Part shown: positions 34,701-46,600 of the stretch, piece after piece
How positions within the stretch are numbered: position 1 is the first letter of the stretch
How the letters are laid out: every line of letters begins with the position of its first letter
Translations under genes and position numbers: made by a program
From: Arion vulgaris
Lineage: Eukaryota > Mollusca > Gastropoda > Stylommatophora > Arionidae
Direction: 5' to 3'
NCBI GenBank assembly: GCA_020796225.1
Contig: CM036761.1
Coordinates: 33,996,928 to 34,060,927 of the forward strand
Length of the DNA: 64,000 nucleotides
Notes under the pieces: model-generated
The model's input: only the letters and a program-made list of their open reading frames with translations
Database searches by the model: none
What the model was told of the DNA's origin: nothing

Positions 34701-37635
34701 TATAGACTAAAGACTATAACCGGTTCGGCTCACTAGTTGCCAGTGTATAAACTTAAAGATTATGACCGGTTCGCTCATTAGGTTGCCAGTGTATAAACTA
34801 AAGTCTATAACCGGTTCGGCTCACTAGTTGCCAATGTATAGATTAAAGATTATAACCGGTTCGGCTCACTAGTTGCCAGTGTATAAACTAAAGACTATAA
34901 CCGGTTCGGCTCACTAGTTGCCAGTGTATAAACTAAAGACTATAACCGGTTCGGCTCACTAGTTGCCAGTGTATAAACTAAAGATTATAACCGGTTCGGC
35001 TCACTAGTTGCCAATGTAAGAACTAAAGACTATAACCGAAACGAAGTATGAAGAAAATCATACAAGATTGAAAAAATATAGCACAGATTAATTAATTAAT
35101 TGTTTGATTGATTGATTAGTTGATTGATTATCTGTGTTTTACATTGTCTCTTTCTCATTGTCACAGACACTTGGACGCAAATTTGATCTCAGCAATTCCA
35201 GATGAAGCTTTTGTTGGACTTGCTAATCTTAAACAGTTGTGGCTGGACGATAACAAGATTGAACATATTCCAGTCCTAGCCTTCAAGGAATTAAATGGGT
35301 TGCAGGCATTGTAAGTTTGTCATTGTAGTTACTGGTTGCGCGGTGTAAGCTTCTCATTGTAGTTACTGGTTGAGTGATGTAAGCTTCTCTATGTAGTTAC
35401 TGGTTGGTGTAAGCTTCTCTTTGTAGTTACTGGTTGGTGTAAGCTTCTCTTTGTAGTTACTGGTTGAGTGATGTAAGTTTCTCTTTGTAGTTACTGGTTG
35501 GTGTAAGTTTCTCTTTGTAGTTACTGGTTGGTGTAAGCTTTCTTTTGTAGTTACTGGTTGGTGTAAGTTTCTCTTTGTAGTTACTGGTTGGTGTAAGCTT
35601 CTCTTTGTAGTTACTGGTTGGTGTAAGTTTCTCTTTGTAGTTACTGGTTGGTGTAAGCTTCTCTTTGTAGTTACTGGTTGGTGTAAGTTTCTCTTTGTAG
35701 TTACTGGTTGGTGTAAGTTTCTCTTTGTAGTTACTGGTTGGTGTAAGCTTCTCTTTGTAGCTACTGGTTGAGTGATGTAAGCTTCTCTTTGTAGTTACTG
35801 GTTGGTGTAAGTTTCTCTTTGTAGTTACTGGTTGGTGCAAGCTTCTCTTTGTAGTTACTGGTTGAGTGATGTAAGCTTCTCTTTGTAGTTACTGGTTGGT
35901 GTAAGTTTCTCACTGTAGTTACTGGTTGGGTGGTTTAAGCTTCTCTTTGTAGTTACTGGTTTGGTGGTTTAAGCTTCTCATTGTAGTTACTGGTTGGGTG
36001 GTGTAAGCTTCTCATTGAAGTTACTGGTTGGTGTAAGCTTTTTATTGTAGTTACTGGTTGGTGTAAGTTTCTTAGCTAGACTGTGTTAACATACTGCTGA
36101 ATGGGAAAGTTGAACTTTGTTATATATTCCTAATGATAAATGAGAAAGTTAGACAAGTTAGCCCATTGAGTTGTTTTGACAGTATTAACATAAAGATAGC
36201 CAGAGCACATTCAGATAGCCAGAACACAATAAGAACAACAGAAGGAATGACCAGCTGGTTCTTCATTTCAACAGGTGTCAGACAAGGATGTGTTCTCTCA
36301 CTACTACTCTTTATCAAATATAGGGACACAATTTCTCAAGAGACAAATTCAGATAATGATTACATAAATGAACTGTCTTCGCAGTTGATAAGTGTCTGAT
36401 AAAGCAAAAACAAAAAGACCTACAACAAAATATTGACACCTTGACCAACGTTGTATAAATCATGACATGAAAATCAATAATACTAAAACCGAAATAATTA
36501 ATATAGGAATAAAACATCATAAACTAAACATCCATGGCAATGTCACTACAATCAACCAAGTGCAAGAATTCAAATACTTAGGAAGCATATTCACAGAAGA
36601 TGGAAGACTAGATAGACAGATGGAGACTAGAGTGCAGACAGCTAGTGATGTAACCTACCAGTTATCCCCATTGGCGGTAAGGCACCCAAACATCTCACTG
36701 ACAGCTAAACAACAGATGGTTAACATCATTGTTATGCCTACTTTGTGTTACTACTGTCAAGCATGGACAATGAGCAAAACACAACCGCAAATAATAACTA
36801 CACGAGAAATGCGATGTCTACGAAAAGTTACCAACAGCACCAGAAAAGACAGTAACCAAGATCAAGATAAGAGAAAAAGTTGCGACAGAACAATGCTTGG
36901 ATTACCTAGAGAACAAAAAAATGAAGTGGCTTGCTACTTAATAAGAATACAACCAAACAATCCAGTAAACAGTTCAGGAACTAACAAAATTATACAGTAA
37001 ACAGTTCAAGAACTAACAAAATTATTCAGTAAATAGTTCAAGAACTAACACAATTATGCAGTAAACAGTTCAAGAACTAACAAAATTTGACAGAAACATT
37101 CTAAGAACTAACAAAATTATGCAGTAAACAATTCAAGAACTAACAAAATTATCCAGTAAACAGTTCAACAACTAACACAATTATCCAGTAAACAGTTCAA
37201 CAACTAACAAAATTATGCAGTAAACTGTTCAGGAACTAACAAAATTATGCAGTAAACAATTCAAGAACTAACAAAATTATGCAGTAAACAATTCAAGAAC
37301 TAACAAAATTATGCAGTAAACAATTCAAGAAATAACAAAATTATCCAGTAAACAGTTTCAACAGCTAATAAAATTATAAAAACTTTTGTTAACAATGTCT
37401 TGAACTAGATTGACGATGATAAAAAAACTCAAATGAAATTGTAGTTGCAAATAACCTTGCATGTTTTCTGTTTCCAAGGACGCTAATAAAAAACCAACTC
37501 ATCGACATCCCTGACTTCGCGTTTCGCAACAACACAAGACTTATTCAATTGTGAGTATTTTGTTTTCTAATCTCCATGTTTTAACTGTTCATTGTTCATT
37601 AGATTCTAATTGTTAGGCACGATCATGTATGTGTT

Positions 37636-37687
<52 letters not shown>

Positions 37688-40600
37688 AAGCCTATGACGC
37701 ACTTGAAACTTGATACCGCAACAAATGCTCGCCATTATTATGTTCATTTTTTATTAATGGTCGTTAGGGATTTATTTCGTAATTGTATATGTGATTGTAT
37801 ATGTGATTGTATATGTTATGTCTGCCGTCCAAGAATCTAACTTTCTTCTCTTATGTTGTATCCTTTGCTTGATAAATGTCTTTTGGTTGAAACGTTACTA
37901 TATATTGCTTTTGTACTTTGTCAAACTACAGTACTTTGTTTGTGATGTGTTTCGCCATAGCTACATAGTTTTACTGCAGCCATTTCCTTATATCGATAAT
38001 ACTTTGTTCTTGGACTTCCTCTGTATGTGTTCCATCTGTAATTTCTTTCTTTCAGTTCCTGTTCTACAGTTCTATTTCGGGTCGTTTTGGTTCTTCCACA
38101 TTTTCGTTTACCCTCTGGTGTCCAGCTAAGCTCAGTACAGTTTATGTGACAGGTTTAGTCTCCATTCCTATCACATGTGTATTTTTTAAAATGATAATTG
38201 TCATATTCTCTTGTTGACATTGTGAAATCAGTTCTTGGTCAAATCTTTTTTTGTGGCCAGAATGAACATAGGACTTATGTGTTCAATACGTGCTATTGAT
38301 AACAATCTATTGACATTGTTTCATGTGAAGGTACAACTATTGAAATTTATCTTTAAGACTTTATCAAAGAACTCAGCAGAACAGACCAAGTTATTATATT
38401 TCGCATAAGAAACGAACACTGCAGATTCAACAGACACTTACATAGACTAGGAATAAGTCAAGCAGCTCTATGTCAGTGTCAACAGGTGGATCAGGCCAGA
38501 GCCAACTATAAACACTGGGCTTCAGGCTCAGGCAAAAGTTATGAAATCAGACCCAACTACACACGTGACATCGCATTCCAGTATTGGTGTATATGACGAA
38601 TTCATTTTAAAATCAACACAAAATGCTTAACTGAAGTCATATTATGCAACAAGTTAAGTTTAACAATGAGGAATATCAATACTATAAATATTTTTCACCA
38701 ATAAATAACACAGACTACAGATTGAGTACAATTGCAAAAAAGAGTTCAGTGTTCTATCAAACATCTGTAATTTCCAGATCCCTTTTCTTATCTAGGTCAG
38801 GGAATACCCGGCCAGTTGTCTGGCCTGTGCTAGAGCCTGGCTGTGATCAGGCACATGTCCAGAAGATTGTCCTCTCCTGAATGAGCTGAGAAGCAGCATA
38901 TGGCAACACCCAGTCGACCTGAAAACAAAGCCCTGAGGAAACCTTACAGACATGAATCTGACTGCCCAGTTTGTGGTTCCCAGTGGATTAAGCGCATGAC
39001 CAGAGATCACCGAAGATTTTAAAAATAAACTTATCTTATTGTGACTAGAATAGCGTCTCTCACTGCCCCCTGTCAATTTAAAGATTACTTCTATTGATAC
39101 TGTCATTGTCTCACTGCCCCTTGTCAATTTAAAAATTACTTCTATTGATACTGAAAGATTACTTCTATTGATACTGTCATTATAGTTGCCATTGTCTCAC
39201 TGCCCTTGTCAATTTAAAGATTACTTCTATTGACACTGTCATTGTAGTTGTCATTGTTTCACTGCCCCTGCCAATGTAAAGATTACTTTTATTGATACTG
39301 TCATTATCTCACTGTTCCTGTCAATTTAAAGATTACTTCTATTGATAATGTCATTGTCTCACTGCCCCTGTCAATTTAAAGATTACTTCTATTCAGTGGC
39401 GGCTCGTGATCGTTTTTGTTGGTGGGGCCAGACACAAATTTTAGGGAAAATCATGGCTTTGGGTTAGGTTATATTTTAATTTATTAAATAATAAAGGCGC
39501 GTTACTCATTATTTTTGGTGGGGCCCTGCCCCTCTGGCCCTTAATGACGAGCCGCCACTGCTTCTATTGATACTGTCATTGTCGTTGTCATTGTCTCACT
39601 ACCACTGTCAATGTAAAGATTACTTCTATTGATACTATCATTGTAGTTGTCATTGTTTCACTGCCCCTGCCAATTCCAGTGGCGGCTCGTGCTCATTTTT
39701 GTTGGTGGGGCCAGACACAACATTTCGGAAAAATCATGGTTTTATGTTAGGTTATATTTTAATTTATTAAATAATAAATACACGTTACACATTACTTTTG
39801 GTTGGCCCAGTCCACTGGCCCTAATGATGAACCGCCACTGGTCAATTCAAAGATTACTTTTATTGATACTGTCATTCTAGTTGTCATTGTGAAGATCCCT
39901 TCGCAGTCATGCCTCCCGTATTTAACCTTAAGGCACTAAACATGACCAGTTCATACATCAGAGAAATCAACGTAAAATACGACAGAGAACATGAACCGCA
40001 CCACAGCCTTCACGTGGGCATCAGATCTATTAATCTAAGTAAGCACTGACAGGAAGAACAAGGAAGAATAAGATGAAAACTGCCTTGTTGATGATTTTTT
40101 CAGTTCTCTTGTATTGATGATAGCTTAGTTATGTTACTCTAACTGCCACTAACTGCCTTGTTGATGATTATTGCTCTTGTTAGTGTTAATGTTACCGTTA
40201 ATGTTGCTGTTTCAGTTACTGTTACTACAATTGGTACTGTTACTATTACTCTAACTGTCACTGTTACTGTTACTAAAACTGCCACTGTTACTGCCACTGT
40301 TACTTTAACTGTTACTGTTACTAAAACTGCCACTGTTACGATTACTCTAACTGCCACTGTTACTGTTCCTAAAACTGCCACTGTTACTGCCACTGTTACT
40401 GTTACTACAGTTACTTTTACTAGAACCGTCACTATTACTATCATTGTCAGAGTTACCCAGTCTAAACAAAAGACAAGAATTGAAAACTTTGTTTTCCGTT
40501 CTATTTTGTGTAGCTCGTATTCCTAAACTGAAACTCAAACTATGTATTGTATTTTTTACCCTTCTGTTCCATTAATGGCCTGTTTTTTTTTTTAAATTAT

Positions 40601-43600
40601 GAAATCTTTCAGACGTTTAGCTGACAACCAGATACAAGAAATTGCTGATGAAGCTTTTAACGGATTAACAAAACTTAAGTACCTGTACGTTGTCATTTAT
40701 TTTCTGTGCTTATTTTGTTATTTACACAATCTTCTATTTCTAATTTCTTTTTGTGTATTTTCTTGTGTAAACTGTTAGTTTGTAAGTTAGCTAGTTAGTT
40801 TTGTGTTAGTTAGTTAGTTAGTTACTTGCTTAGTTCGTTAATTAGTTAGTTACTTCGTTCTTTACTTTGTTAGTTACTTAGTTAGTTACTTAGTTAGTTC
40901 GTTAATTAGTTAGTTCGTTACTTAGTTAGTTACTTGGTTCGTTACTTAGTTAGTTATTTAGTTCATTAGTTAGTTCATTTGTTAGTTACTTGCTTAGTTA
41001 CTTAGTTACTTAGTTAGTTACTTAGTTAGTTTTTCAGGACTGCTGTCATAGAAGAAAAGTTCTGGAAGGGACAAGCTACTACATGATGATGATGATGATA
41101 GTCAATACATAGACATTGTGCAAGTATTATGATGATGATGATGATAGTCAATACATAGACATTGTGCAAGTATTATGATGATAATGATGATAGTCAATAC
41201 ATAGACATTGTGCAAGTATTATGATGATAATGATGATAGTCAATACATAGACATTGTGCAAGTATTATGATGATGATGATGATAGTCAATACATAGACAT
41301 TGTGCAAGTACGAGGGAAGTCAATAAGTAAGCCACAAATGGCTGTAGAAAAATAACTAAACATGATAACAACTTGAAACCAGTTTATTTTTATACATACA
41401 TTGTTCCTTTATTTCTCAACATAATTTCCACCAACATTGATGCACTTATCCCATCGTTTTATCAGTCCTCCACACCGGCTGCATAGAACTGCGGGCTCGT
41501 TTTCTAAACCACGTTTTCACTTCACATTCAACTTCGGCGTCATTCGCGAAATGTCTCCCGCCAAGGTGGGTTTTCAGTGGACCAAAAAGGTGGAAATCGT
41601 TAAGGGCTAAGTCGGGACTGTAAGGTTGATGTTCCAGAACTTTCTACCGTAGTTGGTTAATTTTCTCCTGAGTTAATCGAGCCGTATGTGGTCTGGCATT
41701 GTCATGAAGAAGCAACACTCCTGTAGTCAGCAGTCCTGTGCATTTTTTCGAATTGCATCATGAAGCATCGATAGAACTTCACAGTATGATTCAGAATTCA
41801 CATTGTCACCTTTCTTCTTGAAATTGGTTAAAAGCACTCCCTGACAATCCCAGAACACCGTCAGCATGACTTTCCCTGCTGATGGCGTAACCTTGAATTT
41901 TTTGACACAAGGCAAAGAAAGATGTTTCCACTGTATTGAAGCACGCTTTGATTCGGGCTGGTAGTGATGCACCCATGATTCATCCTCAGTAACAATCCTG
42001 TTCAGCATGTCTTCTCCTTCATCTTCGTATCGACAGAGATGACGCAAGGACAGGCCAAATCTGTTCATTTTGTGTTCCTCCTTCAATTGTCTGGGTACCC
42101 ACATTAAGCACACTTTCTTCAATTGTCTTTCGCCTTGTGTCAAAAAATTCAAGGTTACGCCATCAGCAGGGAAAGTCATGCTGACGGTGTTCTGAGATTG
42201 TCAATGAGTGCTTTTAACCAATTTCAAGAAGAAAGGTGACAGTGTGAATTCTGAATCATACTGTGAAGTTCTATCGATGCTTCATGATGCAATTCGAAAA
42301 AAAAATGCCCAGGACTGCTGACTACAGGAGTGTTGCTTCTTCATGACAATGTCAGACCACATACGGCTCGATTAACTCAGGAGAAAATTAACCAACTACG
42401 GTAGAAAGTTCTGGAACATCAACCTTACAGTCCCGACTTAGCCCCTAACGATTTCCACCTTTTAGGTCCACTGAAAACCCACCTTGGCGGGAGACATTTC
42501 GCGAATGACGCCGAAGTTGAATGTGAAGTGAAAACGTGGTTTAGAAAACAGAGCCCGCGGTTCTATGCAGCCGGTTTGGGGGGATTGATAAAACGATGGG
42601 ATAAGTGCATCAATGTTGAGTGAAATTATGTTGAGAAATAAAGAACAATGTATGTATAAAAATAAACTGGTTTCAAGTTGTTATCATGTTTAGTTATTTT
42701 ACAGCCATTTGTGGCTTACTATTGACTTCCTCATATTATGAATCTCGAGAAAAAACAACTTATCATACACGAGATTCGAACCATAAACTCTTATTTCTTA
42801 AGGCAACCATTGCCTGCCTAGCTCTACAAACGTGCATTGTTAAGAGCACAATATACTAGATTCTTAAAAACGCTAGCCTGCAATCAATGGGTACTGTAAG
42901 AAATATGGGATTGTGGTTCAAATCCTGTGATTGGTAATTAGTTTGTATTTTCCCCTACCTCCCCTTATACTTGTTCTCTGTCTATTTATTGATCATATTC
43001 ATTGGCTTCGGTGCTTCCCCTGCGGTTTCACTGTTATTATCTCTCCTCTGTGGACTAAAGACGTGTTAACACGTTATACATTTCTACTATCACTGCTTAA
43101 GGCGTACATTCACGTTTGTTACCTAGAAACAAATAGTAGTTATTTTTGGCTCCGTCTTCGGAAAGTATGTAGCAGTGAAAGGGCTAGTTAGTTAGTTTGT
43201 TCCTTTCGTGCCAAAGGCGGCACATAGGGCAGAGGTTTTAGATCTCCATGTGATACGGTTCTTTGCTAGCAGTTGGAGATCTTGTATGGTTTTACATCCC
43301 AATAGTTTACTTTCTTGTTGGATGGTAAAAACTTCTTATTTTCTTCTACGAGACATATAGTCTTATATTGATATGGGGTTGTTGTGGAGGTTTTTTGTGT
43401 ATGCTAAAAATGTTATTCCTGATTTCAAATTGGATTGTTAATATTTAAAATAATATAAACTATTGGATTTCTTTTTTTTTTAATTTTAAATTGCAGCCAA
43501 CTTCAGAATAACAGAATTTCAACAATGCCGTCTGCGTTTTCTAATCTGTTATCGTTGGATGAATTGTAAGTGTTGAGAAGTATAAACTTGTATTGCTTCA

Positions 43601-46600
43601 ATGTTTTGTTTGTTGTGGTTTTATTTATGCCTGATACCAGTAACATCATAAGTTAGTATACTACTTAGTTAGTTTGTTCCTTTCGTGCCAAAGGCGGCAC
43701 ATAGTGCAGAGGTTTTAGATCTACATGTGATACGGTTCTTTGCTAGCAGTTAGAGATCTTGTATGGTTTTACATCCCAATAGTTTACTTTCTTGTTAGAT
43801 GGTTCTTCGAAGAGTGGTCTTTGGTCTTCCACGTTTTCTTTCCCAACTGGTGACCACATAAGGACTTATCGATTTAGTCTCTTTTCGCCTGATCTAAGAA
43901 CATGACCTAAATATTTCCACCTTCGTTTCCTTAGAATATTTGATATGACTAGTATACTACTAGTGAGGAGGTAAGGGTAGTATTTAATGGAACGTGCGCC
44001 CACGTGCCCAGCGTGTTCGTAGCGGGTTGGACTACGGGTGACTAGTCCTCTGTAAGTGCGGGTTCAACTCCGCGGACTGGCAGAAAAGCTACAGGTTCCC
44101 CAGATTTACGGTGTTCGTGGCACCGATCCGAAGGGTTACGATGTCCATGACACCGAGCCGATGAGCTTTCAGCTCAAGTGCTTCTGGATCGGGAAAAAAA
44201 AAATGGAACGTGACAGTTTGATCTCGGTAGTGGATAGTCATGATTCTACTTGATACCTATCTTTTCTAGGGGGAGGGAGGATCTCTGTGGCGTAGAGGCT
44301 AGGTGCTCGTCTCTCGTGCCAAAGGTACCAGGTTCGCTCCCTCGGGAGACATCTTGATATTTTTCCAGAGATCCCTGATCTCAGTGTAGGTGAGATCGAG
44401 TTCCTAGTCCTATTGGAGATAGACGATAAAACGTAGGTCCCGTGGTAAATTTGAGCACGGAAAAGAACCGTTGGCAGTACACAATCGAGAGGAGCAGGCC
44501 ACTGCCCAGGCAAAATTCCTTAGATTAAAAGATTTAAAATAACATTCTTTCAAAAATATTTTCACGATCTTCAGAATTACACCAGGGACCCTCCCCAGTG
44601 CTACGACGTTCGTGCAATGCAGCTGAGATCTTCCTGTGTAAGAAAGCGATCGGATCACACATGGTTATAGGGTTTTAAAGGGTTTTTAAGTCGAAGGATT
44701 GACTTCATTGCCCCCGGTTTTACCCCATATAGCTCAGTCCCTCTGCGCAGAAATGGCACGACACCTGCCGAGAGTATTGCACAAAGCACGAACTCCGTAG
44801 CTCCAGCAACAATCTTAGGGGTCTCTGGAAAAAACTGCACTCGTGAACAGAGCCGCGCGGCCTGGATTCGAACCCACGACTTTCGACTCACAAGGCACAG
44901 GACTTAACCATTTAGCCACAGACACCCCTAATATGGTTACTCACCGAAGTGCAATGATGAGAGTCCAATTAATCAATCAATCAAACCTATCTTTTCATCT
45001 ATCTCATATGTAGCTCGTGGCAAACAGTCTTAACTCAATGGCTAAACAACATGACAAATCCTGTTTAACACCCCCAAAAGCCATGAGCTAAAGTCCTCTA
45101 TAAATCCACATATCAAAGGCTACATTTGTGTCTTATAATTACTGGCTCGGTGTCCAAGTTTTTATGTCTAAAATATATGAGACCTGTTTTCAGTAATACA
45201 TATCTCAAAATAATACTTTTTTTTAAAATCTGCCTTTCGTTCTTTTTATTTCTTCTTTTACCTGTGAAGCTATTGCAGCTTAAGGCAGCAACACACGTAC
45301 GTCATTCTTCTTTGTTCTTGGTCGTCCTCTGTATTGTTCCACCACCTCTATAGAATCTTCTTCCTTTTCTTCTTTTGTCCCCCCACTGTTACTGGATTGT
45401 TGTCCAGTGTCGTGGTTTTCTGTTTTTGTCCTGCGCTGCTCTAGTGGCTTGGGTGATTGTTATTTTTACTCTTTCACAGGATTCTGCTGTCATCTCTACC
45501 CATTTTTTTCCTTGTCTTCTTTTCTGATGTTCTGTTGTAGAAGACTGTATATAGTGGGGTTGGACTGCATTTTTATTAAGTGGCCGAACCACTTCATTCT
45601 TTTTTCTCAATGTAATTCAAGCAAGGTTCTATCCCAACTTTTTTTCTTATGCTGATGTTGGTGACTGTCTTTTTTATGTTGTTACTAACTTTTCGCAGAC
45701 ATTGCTTTGAACATGTAGTTTCTCTAGAGCAACTTCTATCATTTTGTCCCATGACTACCACACCATTGTCTCCATGGGGGTCTCAATGGCTAAGTGGTTA
45801 ACTTCTTGCCTTGCGAGCGGTGGACGTGGGTTCGAGTCCGGGCCGCGCCGTTCTGTTTGCGTGTTAATTTTTGTTCAAGAGAGCTATAGGATTGTTGCTG
45901 GAGCTAGGGAGTTTGTGTTTTATACGAGAATTGCGGCGTCCCATTCCTGCAGAGAGGGACCGAGCCATGTGGGGGTAAAACCAGGTGGAATGAAGTCAAT
46001 TCTTCGGGGGAAAAATTGTCTCTAAGACAAGATACTAACAGAACAATGTCATTTTAACCAACTGGTTCACTATTTGGATTCAAAGTGGTGGATTTTTTTT
46101 TATTCTCATAAGACAGCCGTATTCATTTAACTGTGTTTGTATTTTTTAAATAACTACAGACATGCATTTCTGGACAGACTAACTTCATGACATGATTAAA
46201 AAGTCAACATCAGAACTTATAGTCTGCACTAATGATAAACGTTAATGGAGATTCATGATCGTCTAGTCCGGTCGCTATGGAACATAATGGTGGTGATTGA
46301 ATTAATAATTTAGTATTGTTCTAAGAAATAAAATGGCTCGGTCACCTTAAGAGAATGAAACCAGATTTACTATTTAAAAAAAGTTCGTTCCACAATTTGT
46401 GAACACGCTAAGGTTTAATTTGAACGAAATCAACAGTAATTTTTTGCAGGCAGTCTGATATACCTCACGATCTTACGAATTCATGTTTAACTAATTGGCA
46501 GGTAACTTGGTTGAGGCACAGAGCGGGGTTTTTTGTTTTTGTTATATAATTTTGCAAAAGCGCAGCAAAATGATAATCGAAGCCTAGAATTTACAGTAAT

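Larger units (their letters stand above)
39055..39895. repeat. Irregular 50-65-bp tandem array with two MITE insertions
   Basis: Units contain aaagattacttctattgata, ctgtcattgt, and ctcactgcccctgtcaattt. Two MITE-1 copies are inserted at 39394 and 39677. Confidence 0.88.

Noticed and set aside
38644..38880. 78-codon ORF shared with 50003-50239 as a conserved small gene
   Set aside because: It lies inside element X, which has target duplications. The similarity is due to the repeat.
40785..41040. TTAG-rich tract, possibly an interstitial telomere
   Set aside because: Degenerate AGTT/TTAC tetramers, not ordered TTAGGG or TTAGG.
41727..42179. 150-codon minus-strand ORF as an intact mariner transposase
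   Set aside because: Its first 16 or so codons are antisense to the other arm, the 5' third is missing, and the frame breaks before the second catalytic Asp.
44277..44351. tRNA-like sequences with A and B boxes (also 9683, 28083, 43997, 45773, 51750)
   Set aside because: They are followed by shared non-tRNA bodies and tails and flanked by target duplications, so they are SINE heads, not tRNA genes.
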